Shown here piece after piece: positions 54,160 to 61,323 of a DNA stretch of 64,000 bases. Within the stretch, counting starts at the first letter, position 1. Each line of letters begins with the position of its first letter. The stretch comes from Winogradskyella sp. PG-2 (GTDB lineage Bacteria > Bacteroidota > Bacteroidia > Flavobacteriales > Flavobacteriaceae), in NCBI RefSeq assembly GCF_000828715.1, contig NZ_AP014583.1, positions 294,501-358,500 on the forward strand. The letters are read 5' to 3'. A program made the position numbers and the translations under genes. The notes beneath the pieces are model-generated. The model was not told where the DNA came from. It did no database searches and saw only the letters and a list, made by a program, of their open reading frames with translations.

Positions 54160-54813
54160 ATGAAAACCTCATTTATTAAAATTTTCGCTTTTATAGCCTT
54201 AATTTCATTTACAAACTGTAATGATAAAGCTAAAGAAGCAGAAACGACAAAAGCTGAAGAAGCTGCTGTAGCAGAAATAACTGCTGTATCCTACGAAACG
54301 AACACAGACCAATCAATGATTGAATGGAAAGGCTTTAAACCTACTGGATCTCATAATGGAACCATTGGCATTAAAAATGGTAAACTAAAAATTAACAACG
54401 GAGCTATTGAGGGTGGAAAGTTTTTAATAGATATGAATACTATCGTCGTTACTGATATCCCAGCTGAAAAAAAAGGGAATGGGAAACTTGTAGGTCATTT
54501 AAAAAGTGCTGACTTTTTTGATGTAGAGGCTTTTCCTGTAGCACAATTTGAAATTACAGGTTCTGAAACTGTAGAAGGTAAAACAATCCTTTCTGGTAAC
54601 TTAAAATTGAAAGATGCTACAAATAACATTAGTTTCCCAGTGACTTCTAGTGTAATTGATGGTAAAGTAACTTTAACTAGTGAAACTTTTACAATTGATC
54701 GCTCTAAGTGGAATGTAAAACATGGATCAAAATCTTTCTTTGATAACTTAGGTGATAGTTTTATTAATGATGATATTGAACTGAAAGTTACTTTGGTAGG
54801 AGCAAGTAAATAG
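54160..54813 (+). CDS. YceI-like domain protein, probable lipoprotein
   Basis: The product is 217 residues. The N-terminus MKTSFIKIFAFIALISFTNC is a lipoprotein-like signal with Cys20 as the likely lipid-bearing residue, although the lipobox (FTNC) is weak. An Ala/Glu-rich linker leads to the YceI lipocalin-like barrel (about 45-215): SMIEWKGFKPTGSHNGTIGI, LVGHLKSADFFDVEAFPVAQ, FEITGSE, TIDRSKWNVKHGS. YceI proteins bind isoprenoid-like molecules in the periplasm. It is transcribed alone, away from grpE, and ends at a clear terminator. Confidence 0.88.
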   Translation: MKTSFIKIFAFIALISFTNCNDKAKEAETTKAEEAAVAEITAVSYETNTDQSMIEWKGFKPTGSHNGTIGIKNGKLKINNGAIEGGKFLIDMNTIVVTDIPAEKKGNGKLVGHLKSADFFDVEAFPVAQFEITGSETVEGKTILSGNLKLKDATNNISFPVTSSVIDGKVTLTSETFTIDRSKWNVKHGSKSFFDNLGDSFINDDIELKVTLVGASK

Positions 54814-54837
54814 TCGTTCAATTAAAATATTTAAACT

Positions 54838-54864
54838 AAAAGCAGCTTTTTCGAGCTGCTTTTT
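54838..54864 (+). terminator. Terminator of the YceI gene
   Basis: AAAAGCAGCT pairs with AGCTGCTTTT around TTTTCG, followed by more Ts, 25 bases after the stop. Confidence 0.8.
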
Positions 54865-54986
54865 AATTATCTTTTTATTTGAATCTAATAAGGGTATAAT
54901 ATTTATACTTTCAAATAGATTTAGAGTATTAAAGCGGGATAGTTTTGCACTGAAACATTTTCTGATCTAGACTAGTTTTTTTTTAA

Positions 54987-55070
54987 TTAACGTTGTTTCT
55001 TATTTGAGCTGAAGTATAGAAGTGCACCATTAATAATTACTAAAACCAAAATTGCATAGAGAAAAATCAT
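54987..55070 (-). CDS. 27-residue single-helix membrane peptide
   Basis: The frame encodes MIFLYAILVLVIINGALLYF plus a basic end (SSNKKQR). The hydrophobic helix with a polar, positive C-terminus looks like a real membrane microprotein. It lies 51 bases downstream of another small membrane gene on the same strand and could share its transcript. No family is recognised, and its size leaves doubt. Confidence 0.4.
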   Translation of the reverse strand: MIFLYAILVLVIINGALLYFSSNKKQR

Positions 55071-55121
55071 AGTGTTCTTTTTTAATAAAACAACTGAGAC
55101 CTAAAAACTCCTAAAAAATAA

Positions 55122-55307
55122 TTACATAAAAATAAACTTAACTGCAGCTATCATACCTATAAAGCCAATAAAAGCAAGAAGTACCCAAATAGTTCCTTTA
55201 TAATAGCGCTTATGAAGTTTCAAATCCTTTCGATACTGAAAGGCAATAACGATAGCGAAGATTATAAAGAATAATATTCCAAAAATCAATTGACCAGTAC
55301 TAAACAT
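55122..55307 (-). CDS. Conserved small membrane protein with two helices
   Basis: From the ATG at 55307 the product has 61 residues (MFSTGQLIFGILFFIIFAIV..). I prefer this to an ATG six codons upstream because the start MFSTGQLIF leads directly into the first helix. The two helices (about 6-25 and 41-60) are joined by a basic loop YRKDLKLHKRYYKG, which predicts both ends outside. The KDLKLHKxYYKG loop appears to be a family signature in flavobacteria, from memory and not checked. Function is unknown. It is divergent from the MazG-like gene, with 52 bases between the starts. Confidence 0.65.
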   Translation of the reverse strand: MFSTGQLIFGILFFIIFAIVIAFQYRKDLKLHKRYYKGTIWVLLAFIGFIGMIAAVKFIFM

Positions 55308-55359
55308 TAGCTTATTTTTATGCAAAAATAGGAATTAAGCCACTAATAAACTAACAACA

Positions 55360-55746
55360 ATGCAAGACAAAATCAATGCAGTAAAAACATTTCATACCGC
55401 CTTCAAAATAGGACATAGAGAAACACCAAAAGCAGACTTAGGCATAGATAAAAATATGTTACGCTATAAATTAATGCGCGAAGAGAATGAAGAATATTTA
55501 GAAGCTGCTAATGAGAATGATTTAGTAGAAGTTGCTGATGCACTTGGTGATATGCTTTACATTTTATGTGGCACAATTATAGAGCATGGTATGCAATACA
55601 AAATCGAAGAGGTTTTTGAAGAAATTCAACGTAGTAATATGAGTAAACTTGGAGACGATGGCGAACCAATTTACAGAGAAGACGGTAAAGTTTTAAAAGG
55701 ACCTAACTACTTCAAGCCTCATATAAAAGAGATTTTAGAAAAATAA
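55360..55746 (+). CDS. MazG-like nucleoside triphosphate pyrophosphohydrolase
   Basis: This 128-residue protein has the all-alpha NTP pyrophosphohydrolase fold. The metal site is visible as REENEEYLEA (about 44-53) and EVADALGDMLYIL (about 61-73), which give the EExxE and ExxD patterns. A conserved ending (MSKLGDDGEPIYREDGKVLK, then GPNYFKP) follows, as in the family whose members resemble phosphoribosyl-ATP pyrophosphohydrolase. It would hydrolyse a nucleoside triphosphate to monophosphate and pyrophosphate in the cytosol; the preferred nucleotide is unknown. It converges with ilvE, 33 bases from its end. Confidence 0.85.
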   Translation: MQDKINAVKTFHTAFKIGHRETPKADLGIDKNMLRYKLMREENEEYLEAANENDLVEVADALGDMLYILCGTIIEHGMQYKIEEVFEEIQRSNMSKLGDDGEPIYREDGKVLKGPNYFKPHIKEILEK

Positions 55747-55779
55747 ATAAATGAAAATATTGTTTACGGAAAATTACAG

Positions 55780-56850
55780 CTAACACACTTTTACTCTCCA
55801 GTTAAAAGGATCGCTTGTTTGGTTGGTTTGTATATCCGTAATACGCTTTTTTAACAGTGTACCATAAGTGTTTTCTAGTACTGGCAACTCATAATCTTTA
55901 TCCTTAAAACCAAAGCCAGAGATAGGTGAAATTACAGCTGCTGTACCAGCACCAAACAATTCTTTAAGACTACCATTCTCAGAAGCTTCAATAAGTTCCG
56001 ATACTTTTATTTTCCTCACTTCTGTGGCAATTCCTTCAGCTTCAGCAATTGCTAAAATACTTTTTCGTGTGATTCCATCTAATATACGATCACTTGTTGG
56101 AACTGTAAGCAAGGTATCATTAATTCTAATAAATATGTTCATCGCACCAGCTTCTTCAATATATTCGTGAGTGTTGTCATCTGTCCAAATAACTTGCTGA
56201 TACCCTTTTTCTTTGGCTAATTGAGTTGGATAAAACTGGCCAGCATAGTTACCTCCAGCTTTAGCAAAACCAACACCACCATTAGCCGAACGAGAATATT
56301 GCTCTTCTATCAGCACTTTGACTTTACCAGAAAAATAAGGTCCAGAAGGTGCACAAGCAATAATAAATCTATAAGCATCTGCTGGAGAGGCATGAAAACC
56401 TTCCCCTGTTGCAAACATAAAAGGACGAATGTAGAAGGAACTTCCATCAGCTTTAGGAATCCAGTTCTTTTCAACCTTAAGCAATTCTTCTAGTCCATTC
56501 ATAAAATATGCTTCTGGTATTTCTGGCATTGCTAGACGCTTAGCAGAAATATTCATACGCTTTACATTATCCATAGGTCTGAATAAAAACACATTATCCT
56601 CAGCATCTTTGTATGCTTTCATCCCTTCAAAAATAGATTGTCCGTAATGAAAAATCTTAGCAGAAGGCTCCAAACTAATTGGCTGAAAAGGCACAATCTT
56701 TGGTGTTTGCCATTTTCCATCTTTATAATCACAAACAAACATATGGTCTGAGAATACACGGCCGAAGTCTAAATTATTAAAATCGACATTGGAAATATTA
56801 GTCGTTTCAGATTTTTCTATATGAATATCCTCACTGTAATTAATAGTCAT
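55780..56850 (-). CDS. ilvE: Branched-chain amino acid aminotransferase
   Basis: IlvE transfers the amino group of glutamate to the keto acids of valine, leucine and isoleucine with PLP. It has 356 residues, the class IV fold and the length of the larger bacterial/eukaryotic-type (BCAT II-like) group. Signs are FHYGQSIFEGMKAYKD, RPMDNVKRMNISAKRLAMP, FYIRPFMFATG, the PLP lysine in VGFAKAGGNYAGQF (about residue 200), EEAGAMNIF, SDRILDGITRKSIL and LFGAGTAAVISPI. It is a single gene with a -7 element just upstream. Confidence 0.95.
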   Translation of the reverse strand: MTINYSEDIHIEKSETTNISNVDFNNLDFGRVFSDHMFVCDYKDGKWQTPKIVPFQPISLEPSAKIFHYGQSIFEGMKAYKDAEDNVFLFRPMDNVKRMNISAKRLAMPEIPEAYFMNGLEELLKVEKNWIPKADGSSFYIRPFMFATGEGFHASPADAYRFIIACAPSGPYFSGKVKVLIEEQYSRSANGGVGFAKAGGNYAGQFYPTQLAKEKGYQQVIWTDDNTHEYIEEAGAMNIFIRINDTLLTVPTSDRILDGITRKSILAIAEAEGIATEVRKIKVSELIEASENGSLKELFGAGTAAVISPISGFGFKDKDYELPVLENTYGTLLKKRITDIQTNQTSDPFNWRVKVC

Positions 56851-56869
56851 AATCCTATGATTTATTTAG

Positions 56870-56877
56870 CAAAAATA
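56870..56877 (-). promoter_or_regulatory. ilvE -7 promoter element TATTTTTG
   Basis: An exact TAnnTTTG match on the minus strand, 20 bases before the ilvE ATG. A T-rich stretch lies near -33 but lacks the G. Confidence 0.45.
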
Positions 56878-56966
56878 CATAATCAATGCCGTTAATAAAA
56901 GGCTATATTCCCTTAAATTTTGTAAATTCGCAATTCAATATTTTATCAATAAAAAACTTATTAATA

Positions 56967-57473
56967 ATGAAAAAAATACTCTTATTCATAGCTCTTACTT
57001 TAAGTATGCTTTCTTGTAAAGACGAAACAAAAACTGCTGAAACTAAAATACAAGACGTTAAAGAAGAAATTGCTTATGCTTCTATAGGAATGGAAATTAA
57101 TGATGCAGACGCTTTAACTTCTGAGCGTATGATGGTACATTATAAAAACATGAAAGCTGGAGATACTGTACCAACTAAAATAAAAGGGAAAATCATAGAA
57201 GTATGCTCTAAAAAAGGCTGTTGGATGACTTTAGATATGGATGGTGAAAACGAAGTAATGGTAAAATTTAAAGATTATGGCTTTTTTATGCCACTAGATG
57301 CTGAGGGAGATGTGGTTGTTAACGGAAAAGCATTTGTTACTGAAACTCCAGTTGATGAATTAAGACACTATGCTGAAGATGCTGGTAAATCTAAAGAAGA
57401 GATTGAAGCCATCACTGAACCAAAACTAGAATATCGTTTTGAAGCTGATGGAGTCTTACTTAAAACTGAGTAA
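56967..57473 (+). CDS. DUF4920 domain lipoprotein
   Basis: I start at the ATG at 56967 (MKKILLFIALTLSMLSCKDE), which gives a lipoprotein signal with lipobox MLSC; an ATG at 56886 would bury it behind 27 unlikely residues. The product is 168 residues. The domain (about 45-145) resembles a small OB-like barrel: PTKIKGKIIEVCSKKGCWMT, LDMDGENEVMVKFKDYGFFM, VVVNGKAFV, with two close cysteines (CSKKGC). Membrane-anchored and periplasmic by inference; role unknown. Its stop is followed directly by mnmD. Confidence 0.78.
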   Translation: MKKILLFIALTLSMLSCKDETKTAETKIQDVKEEIAYASIGMEINDADALTSERMMVHYKNMKAGDTVPTKIKGKIIEVCSKKGCWMTLDMDGENEVMVKFKDYGFFMPLDAEGDVVVNGKAFVTETPVDELRHYAEDAGKSKEEIEAITEPKLEYRFEADGVLLKTE

Positions 57474-58157
57474 TTGAATCGTAAAATAATCACCACATCT
57501 GATGGTTCTAAAACTATTCAGATAGAAGACTGGGATGAACAATATCATTCCATCCATGGTGCTATACAAGAAGCAAATCATGTGTTTTTAAAACATGGTT
57601 TGCTTTTCTTTTGTGCTGAATTTATTTCAGAATCTAGTCCAATTTCAATATTAGAAATAGGTTTTGGCACAGGGCTCAATGCTTTTCTCACATTAATAAA
57701 AGCTGAATATCTAAAGCAATCCATTAACTATGTTGGAGTTGAAGCATACCCTGTTTCTTCTGAGGAGATTGAACAACTGAATTACGTTGAACTCATTTCA
57801 AAAAATCACGCTGATGAATTTCATAAAATGCATAGTTGTTCTTGGGAAGAGCAACATAAAATAACATCAGCTTTTCAACAAGAAAAACAACAAAAATTCT
57901 TCAAAGATATTACCGCTAAAGATAAATTTAATATTATATATTTTGATGCTTTTGGTGCACGTGTTCAACCCAATTTATGGACAGAAGATATTTTTAAAAT
58001 CATGTTTAATGCCTTGAAAAAAAATGGTGTCCTAGTTACATATTCTGCTAAAGGAAGTGTAAGACGTGCTATGCAAGCTGTGGGATTTGAGGTTGAACGT
58101 TTACCTGGACCTCCAGGTAAACGTGAAATGTTACGAGCACGCAAAATGAGATCGTAA
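57474..58157 (+). CDS. mnmD: tRNA (mnm5s2U34)-methyltransferase MnmD
   Basis: MnmD methylates nm5s2U at the wobble base of some tRNAs with S-adenosylmethionine. In many bacteria it is fused to an oxidoreductase as MnmC; here it stands alone with 227 residues. The start is a TTG placed right after the preceding TAA, and no ATG upstream is better. Motifs are HVFLKHGLLFF, the SAM loop ILEIGFGTGLNAFLT, IIYFDAFGARVQPNLWT (the acidic-F-A-P-like motif) and the ending YSAKGSVRRAMQAVGFEVER followed by LPGPPGKREMLRA. It is co-transcribed with the DUF4920 gene. Confidence 0.92.
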   Translation: MNRKIITTSDGSKTIQIEDWDEQYHSIHGAIQEANHVFLKHGLLFFCAEFISESSPISILEIGFGTGLNAFLTLIKAEYLKQSINYVGVEAYPVSSEEIEQLNYVELISKNHADEFHKMHSCSWEEQHKITSAFQQEKQQKFFKDITAKDKFNIIYFDAFGARVQPNLWTEDIFKIMFNALKKNGVLVTYSAKGSVRRAMQAVGFEVERLPGPPGKREMLRARKMRS

Positions 58158-58302
58158 CAATCGGGAAGCATAATGAGTCAAATGTTGAGAGCAACGAAAT
58201 GAAAAAAGTTAAATTACATCTTATTAACTCACCAAACGTTAAATCCAATCTAAAAACTACTACAACCGTTTTAACCTTTTGTATCTTTATAAAAAAGAAA
58301 AA

Positions 58303-59208
58303 ATGACCGTTTTAATAACAGGGGCGACAGGATTAATTGGACAGGAGATTGTAAAACAATGTCATGCAGAAGGCATTTCTGTGCATTACTTAACGACATC
58401 AAAATCTAAACTCAGTACTGATTCTAAATACAAGGGATTTTACTGGAATCCAAAAAAAAACGAGATAGACCATAAATGTTTTGAAGGCGTTTCTGCTATT
58501 ATTAATATGGTTGGCGCATCTATTTCTAAGCGCTGGTCAACGGATTACAAAAAAGAAATACTCGAAAGTCGAACTATAACCGCTCAACTTATACAAGATA
58601 CCATAAAAACGCATCAGTATAAGATAGAACATGTCGTTTCTGCTAGTGCCATTGGTATTTATCCAACAAGTGAGACAAATTATTACGAAGAAAATTATAC
58701 TGAAGTATCTTCATCCTTTTTAGGTAACGTTGTAGGACAATGGGAAGCTGCAGTAGATGGATTTAAAGCTTTAGGTTGTAAAGTTGCTAAAATTAGAATT
58801 GGTTTAGTTTTAGCTAAAGACGGAGGTGCTTTACCAGAAATTATGAAACCTATAAAGTTAGGAGCAGGTGCAGCTTTTGGTAATGGCAAACAATGGCAAA
58901 GTTGGATTCATATTGAGGATTTAGCTACTTTATTTGTATATACTCTACAAAATAAATTTGAAGGAATTTATAATGGTGTAGCACCAAATGCGGTTAGTAA
59001 TAGAGAACTCACCAAAGTTGCCGCCAGTGTTTTAAATCGGCCTTTAATTCTGCCCAACATACCTAAATTTGTCATGAAATTAGCTTTAGGTGATATGCAT
59101 ATTCTTTTATATGAAAGCCAACGTGTGAGCTCTAAGAAAATCGAAGTAAAAGGGTTTCATTTTAAGTATGCTAATTTGAGACCTGCTTTAGAAAATCTTT
59201 TATCTTAA
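58303..59208 (+). CDS. TIGR01777 family NAD(P)-binding epimerase-like protein
   Basis: The ATG at 58303 gives MTVLITGATGLIGQEIVKQC and 301 residues; an upstream ATG adds eight lysine-rich residues before the nucleotide-binding loop and is rejected. TGxxGxxG is present (GATGLIG). IINMVGASISKRWSTDYKKE and SASAIGIYP are family features, and the last third carries the extra domain typical of this group (WIHIEDLATLF, YNGVAPNAVSNREL). It is an extended SDR fold of unknown substrate, related to the cell-division inhibitor SulA-like annotation in older databases. A -7-like TATCTTTA lies at 58282-58289. Its end overlaps the anti-sigma gene by nine bases, tail to tail. Confidence 0.85.
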   Translation: MTVLITGATGLIGQEIVKQCHAEGISVHYLTTSKSKLSTDSKYKGFYWNPKKNEIDHKCFEGVSAIINMVGASISKRWSTDYKKEILESRTITAQLIQDTIKTHQYKIEHVVSASAIGIYPTSETNYYEENYTEVSSSFLGNVVGQWEAAVDGFKALGCKVAKIRIGLVLAKDGGALPEIMKPIKLGAGAAFGNGKQWQSWIHIEDLATLFVYTLQNKFEGIYNGVAPNAVSNRELTKVAASVLNRPLILPNIPKFVMKLALGDMHILLYESQRVSSKKIEVKGFHFKYANLRPALENLLS

Positions 59209-59991
59209 ATACACATTAGTTACCAAACGTGCTACAGTAGGTTGATCATTTCCACCAGCTGGCTCTATTGTTATATTTAAAGATTCAGCAGCATCAATAT
59301 ATGCCATAGTCATAATCGTTTTGTCTTTAGAAATAACTCCCATATCTATCATTTCACCATCTACATCTGCCCACATTTGATAATCGTGATCCGCATCTAA
59401 TTCTGGTAATCGTTCTGTATTAATTATTACAGATTTGGACTGATGATTGACGTAGCTCACCACTTTTGCTTCTGGTAAAGATGCATTTCCTTTCAAAATA
59501 TACTGCTCTGTATCAGGGTTTACAATGGCATTGAAGGACGCATTATTTTCTTTCAGTTTTACGTTTAGGACTTCAATAGTAGAGTTGAGTTCTATGTTAT
59601 TTGTTTCAACAACTTGTAACTGCTGTTTTACCTCATTAAGTTGAGAGTACATCCAAAAACTACCAATCATTAATAAAGCAGCAAAACTTGCTACCATACC
59701 TAAATAAAACTTTGAATTATTATTTTTATTAAGTGCTATAACTTTAGACTTTTCGTTAGATTCTGCCATAACACCTTTCAAAAGATTTGACTTTACAAAT
59801 GCTGGAGGAGTAATAGAATTTTCTAAACCTATTTTTTCAAAAACTTCTTCTAATTGGTCAAAGTAAGATTTTAGTTCAGCATCAGATACAACTAATTGCT
59901 CAATCTGCTCACATTGTGTCGCATTGAATTCTCCGAGCAGATTTTGCTCTAATAATCCATTTTCTAACAGCGACTTCTTCTCTATCTTCAT
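59200..59991 (-). CDS. Anti-sigma factor with RskA-like C-terminal domain
   Basis: This 263-residue protein has a cytosolic N-terminal half (about 1-90, LEQNLLGEFNATQCEQIEQL), one membrane helix (about 94-113, FYLGMVASFAALLMIGSFWM), a coiled coil (about 115-150) and an extracytoplasmic RskA-like domain (LDADHDYQMWADVDGEMIDM, MAYIDAAESLNITIEP). No HxxxCxxC zinc motif is seen in the N-terminus. It would hold the sigma factor coded just upstream at the membrane until a signal outside leads to release. The four-base overlap (ATGA) with the sigma gene supports coupling. Confidence 0.88.
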   Translation of the reverse strand: MKIEKKSLLENGLLEQNLLGEFNATQCEQIEQLVVSDAELKSYFDQLEEVFEKIGLENSITPPAFVKSNLLKGVMAESNEKSKVIALNKNNNSKFYLGMVASFAALLMIGSFWMYSQLNEVKQQLQVVETNNIELNSTIEVLNVKLKENNASFNAIVNPDTEQYILKGNASLPEAKVVSYVNHQSKSVIINTERLPELDADHDYQMWADVDGEMIDMGVISKDKTIMTMAYIDAAESLNITIEPAGGNDQPTVARLVTNVYLR

Positions 59992-60542
59992 AGCGCATTT
60001 AGTATTAGTAATATTAGACCTAAGGATTTTGCATACGTCGCTCGAAGCTGTTTTAAAGCTTGACGTATGTAAGACTTAAATGTTCCTAAAGGCACATCCA
60101 TTTCTTGATGTGCTTCTTGGTGCGTTAAACCTTTAAAGTATACCAATTCAATTGCTTCTTTGTGGTGTTCCTGTAAAGTAGTAACCGCTCCATTGAGTTT
60201 TGAATACTCAGGTTCTATACTAATAGCATCTTCTTTATTAGTATGTACACTAAAATCATCGGTTTGGATGAGCAAATCCGTTTTCCGAAGCACATTTAAC
60301 GTTTTGTTCTTTGCAATACGATATATCCATGTGTAAAAACGGCCTTTATCCTCGTCATAGCTTTCTGCTTTATCCCAAACGGTCATGAACGTATCTTGAA
60401 GTAAGTTTTGGGCTTTACCCTCATCATGGATCATTTTCAAAATGACACTATAAATTGCGCCAGAATATTTATCGTAGAGTAAGGCTAATGCACGCTCATC
60501 TTTATTTTTTAAATCTTGAATAAGTGTAGTATCGTTCTGCAT
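59988..60542 (-). CDS. ECF-type RNA polymerase sigma factor
   Basis: The product is 184 residues if started at the ATG at 60542 (MQNDTTLIQDLKNKDERALA). I reject an upstream ATG at 60593 because a perfect promoter (60560-60590) lies between the two, so the longer start would not be transcribed. Region 2 reads LLYDKYSGAIYSVILKMI, NLLQDTFMTVWDKAESYDED, FYTWIYRIAKNKTLNVLRK. Region 4 reads LQEHHKEAIELVYFKGLTHQ followed by EAHQEMDVPLGTFKSYIRQALKQLR, a clear HTH. Its partner is the RskA-like anti-sigma factor behind it. The divergent fasciclin gene is the nearest candidate target. Confidence 0.92.
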   Translation of the reverse strand: MQNDTTLIQDLKNKDERALALLYDKYSGAIYSVILKMIHDEGKAQNLLQDTFMTVWDKAESYDEDKGRFYTWIYRIAKNKTLNVLRKTDLLIQTDDFSVHTNKEDAISIEPEYSKLNGAVTTLQEHHKEAIELVYFKGLTHQEAHQEMDVPLGTFKSYIRQALKQLRATYAKSLGLILLILNAL

Positions 60543-60559
60543 TAATGTTAAAGATTTCC

Positions 60560-60590
60560 CAAAAATAAAGTCCTGCTCATCCAGAGCAAA
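60560..60590 (-). promoter_or_regulatory. Promoter of the sigma factor gene (-33 TTTG, -7 TATTTTTG)
   Basis: On the minus strand TTTG (60590-60587) and TATTTTTG (60567-60560) are separated by 19 bp, a perfect housekeeping-type Bacteroidota promoter. It gives a leader of about 12 bases to the ATG at 60542. Confidence 0.7.
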
Positions 60591-60670
60591 CATGCTTGTG
60601 TAAATATAAATGAAAGCACTTCAAAAACGAAATAAGTGCATTAATTAGTTTAACCAAAATTTAAAAAAAC

Positions 60671-61183
60671 ATGAAAAAATTAGTTTTTATTTTAACAACC
60701 TTCGTAGCCTTAACATTTACACAAACCGCAACTGCACAAAAAACAATCGTAGATGTTGCTTTAGGCAATGAAGATTTTTCAACATTAGTAGCTGCACTTA
60801 AAGCAGCAGATTTAGTTGGTGCTTTACAAGGTGATGGGCCTTTTACAGTATTTGCACCAACAAACAGTGCGTTTGCTAAAATTGATAAAGAAGCATTAGC
60901 AAATTTATTGAAACCAGAAAATAAAGAAGCACTATCAAATATTTTAACCTACCATGTAATTTCTGGGAAATTAATGGCCAGCGATGTTGTTGCTGCTTTG
61001 AAAAAAGGAAAAGGGAAAGTTGAAGTTAAAACTTTAAATGGAACAGTTTTAACTGTTGTACAAAAAAAGGGTAAAATCTGGTTAAAAGATGCTGCAGGAA
61101 ATTATAGCGAAATTACAGCTACTGATGTTGCAGGTAGTAACGGCGTAATTCACGTTATTGACACTGTAGTAATGCCTAAATAG
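60671..61183 (+). CDS. Exported fasciclin (FAS1) domain protein
   Basis: The product is 170 residues with signal peptide MKKLVFILTTFVALTFTQTATAQ. One FAS1 domain fills the rest: H1 motif GPFTVFAPTNSAF (about 56-68), the H2 motif ILTYHVISGK (about 96-105) and the closing VAGSNGVIHVIDTVVMP. FAS1 domains are adhesive or ligand-binding modules outside the membrane. It is divergent from the ECF sigma factor gene, with 128 bases between the starts. That gap contains a GCACTT/AAGTGC pair (60616-60621 and 60634-60639). The gene ends at a long bidirectional terminator. Confidence 0.93.
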   Translation: MKKLVFILTTFVALTFTQTATAQKTIVDVALGNEDFSTLVAALKAADLVGALQGDGPFTVFAPTNSAFAKIDKEALANLLKPENKEALSNILTYHVISGKLMASDVVAALKKGKGKVEVKTLNGTVLTVVQKKGKIWLKDAAGNYSEITATDVAGSNGVIHVIDTVVMPK

Positions 61184-61267
61184 TTTAAGTGTTTAATTAA
61201 TTTAATAGTCCTTACTACAAAGTTATTAATCGTTTTTTTGATTGATGGTGATTGATTAATAGCAAAG

Positions 61268-61300
61268 AAAAAGCACTTACAGAAATGTAAGTGCTTTTTT
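61268..61300. terminator. Bidirectional terminator between fasciclin and DPP III genes
   Basis: AAAAAGCACTTACA and TGTAAGTGCTTTTT form a 14-bp perfect stem with loop GAAA. Both ends carry T runs on the strand that needs them. Confidence 0.85.
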
Positions 61301-61323
61301 GATTTATTTTATTTAGTCTAAAC

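Noticed and set aside
60543..60593. Longer N-terminus for the ECF sigma factor from the ATG at 60593
   Set aside because: The perfect -33/-7 promoter at 60560-60590 lies inside this extension, so the longer protein would not be encoded by that transcript.
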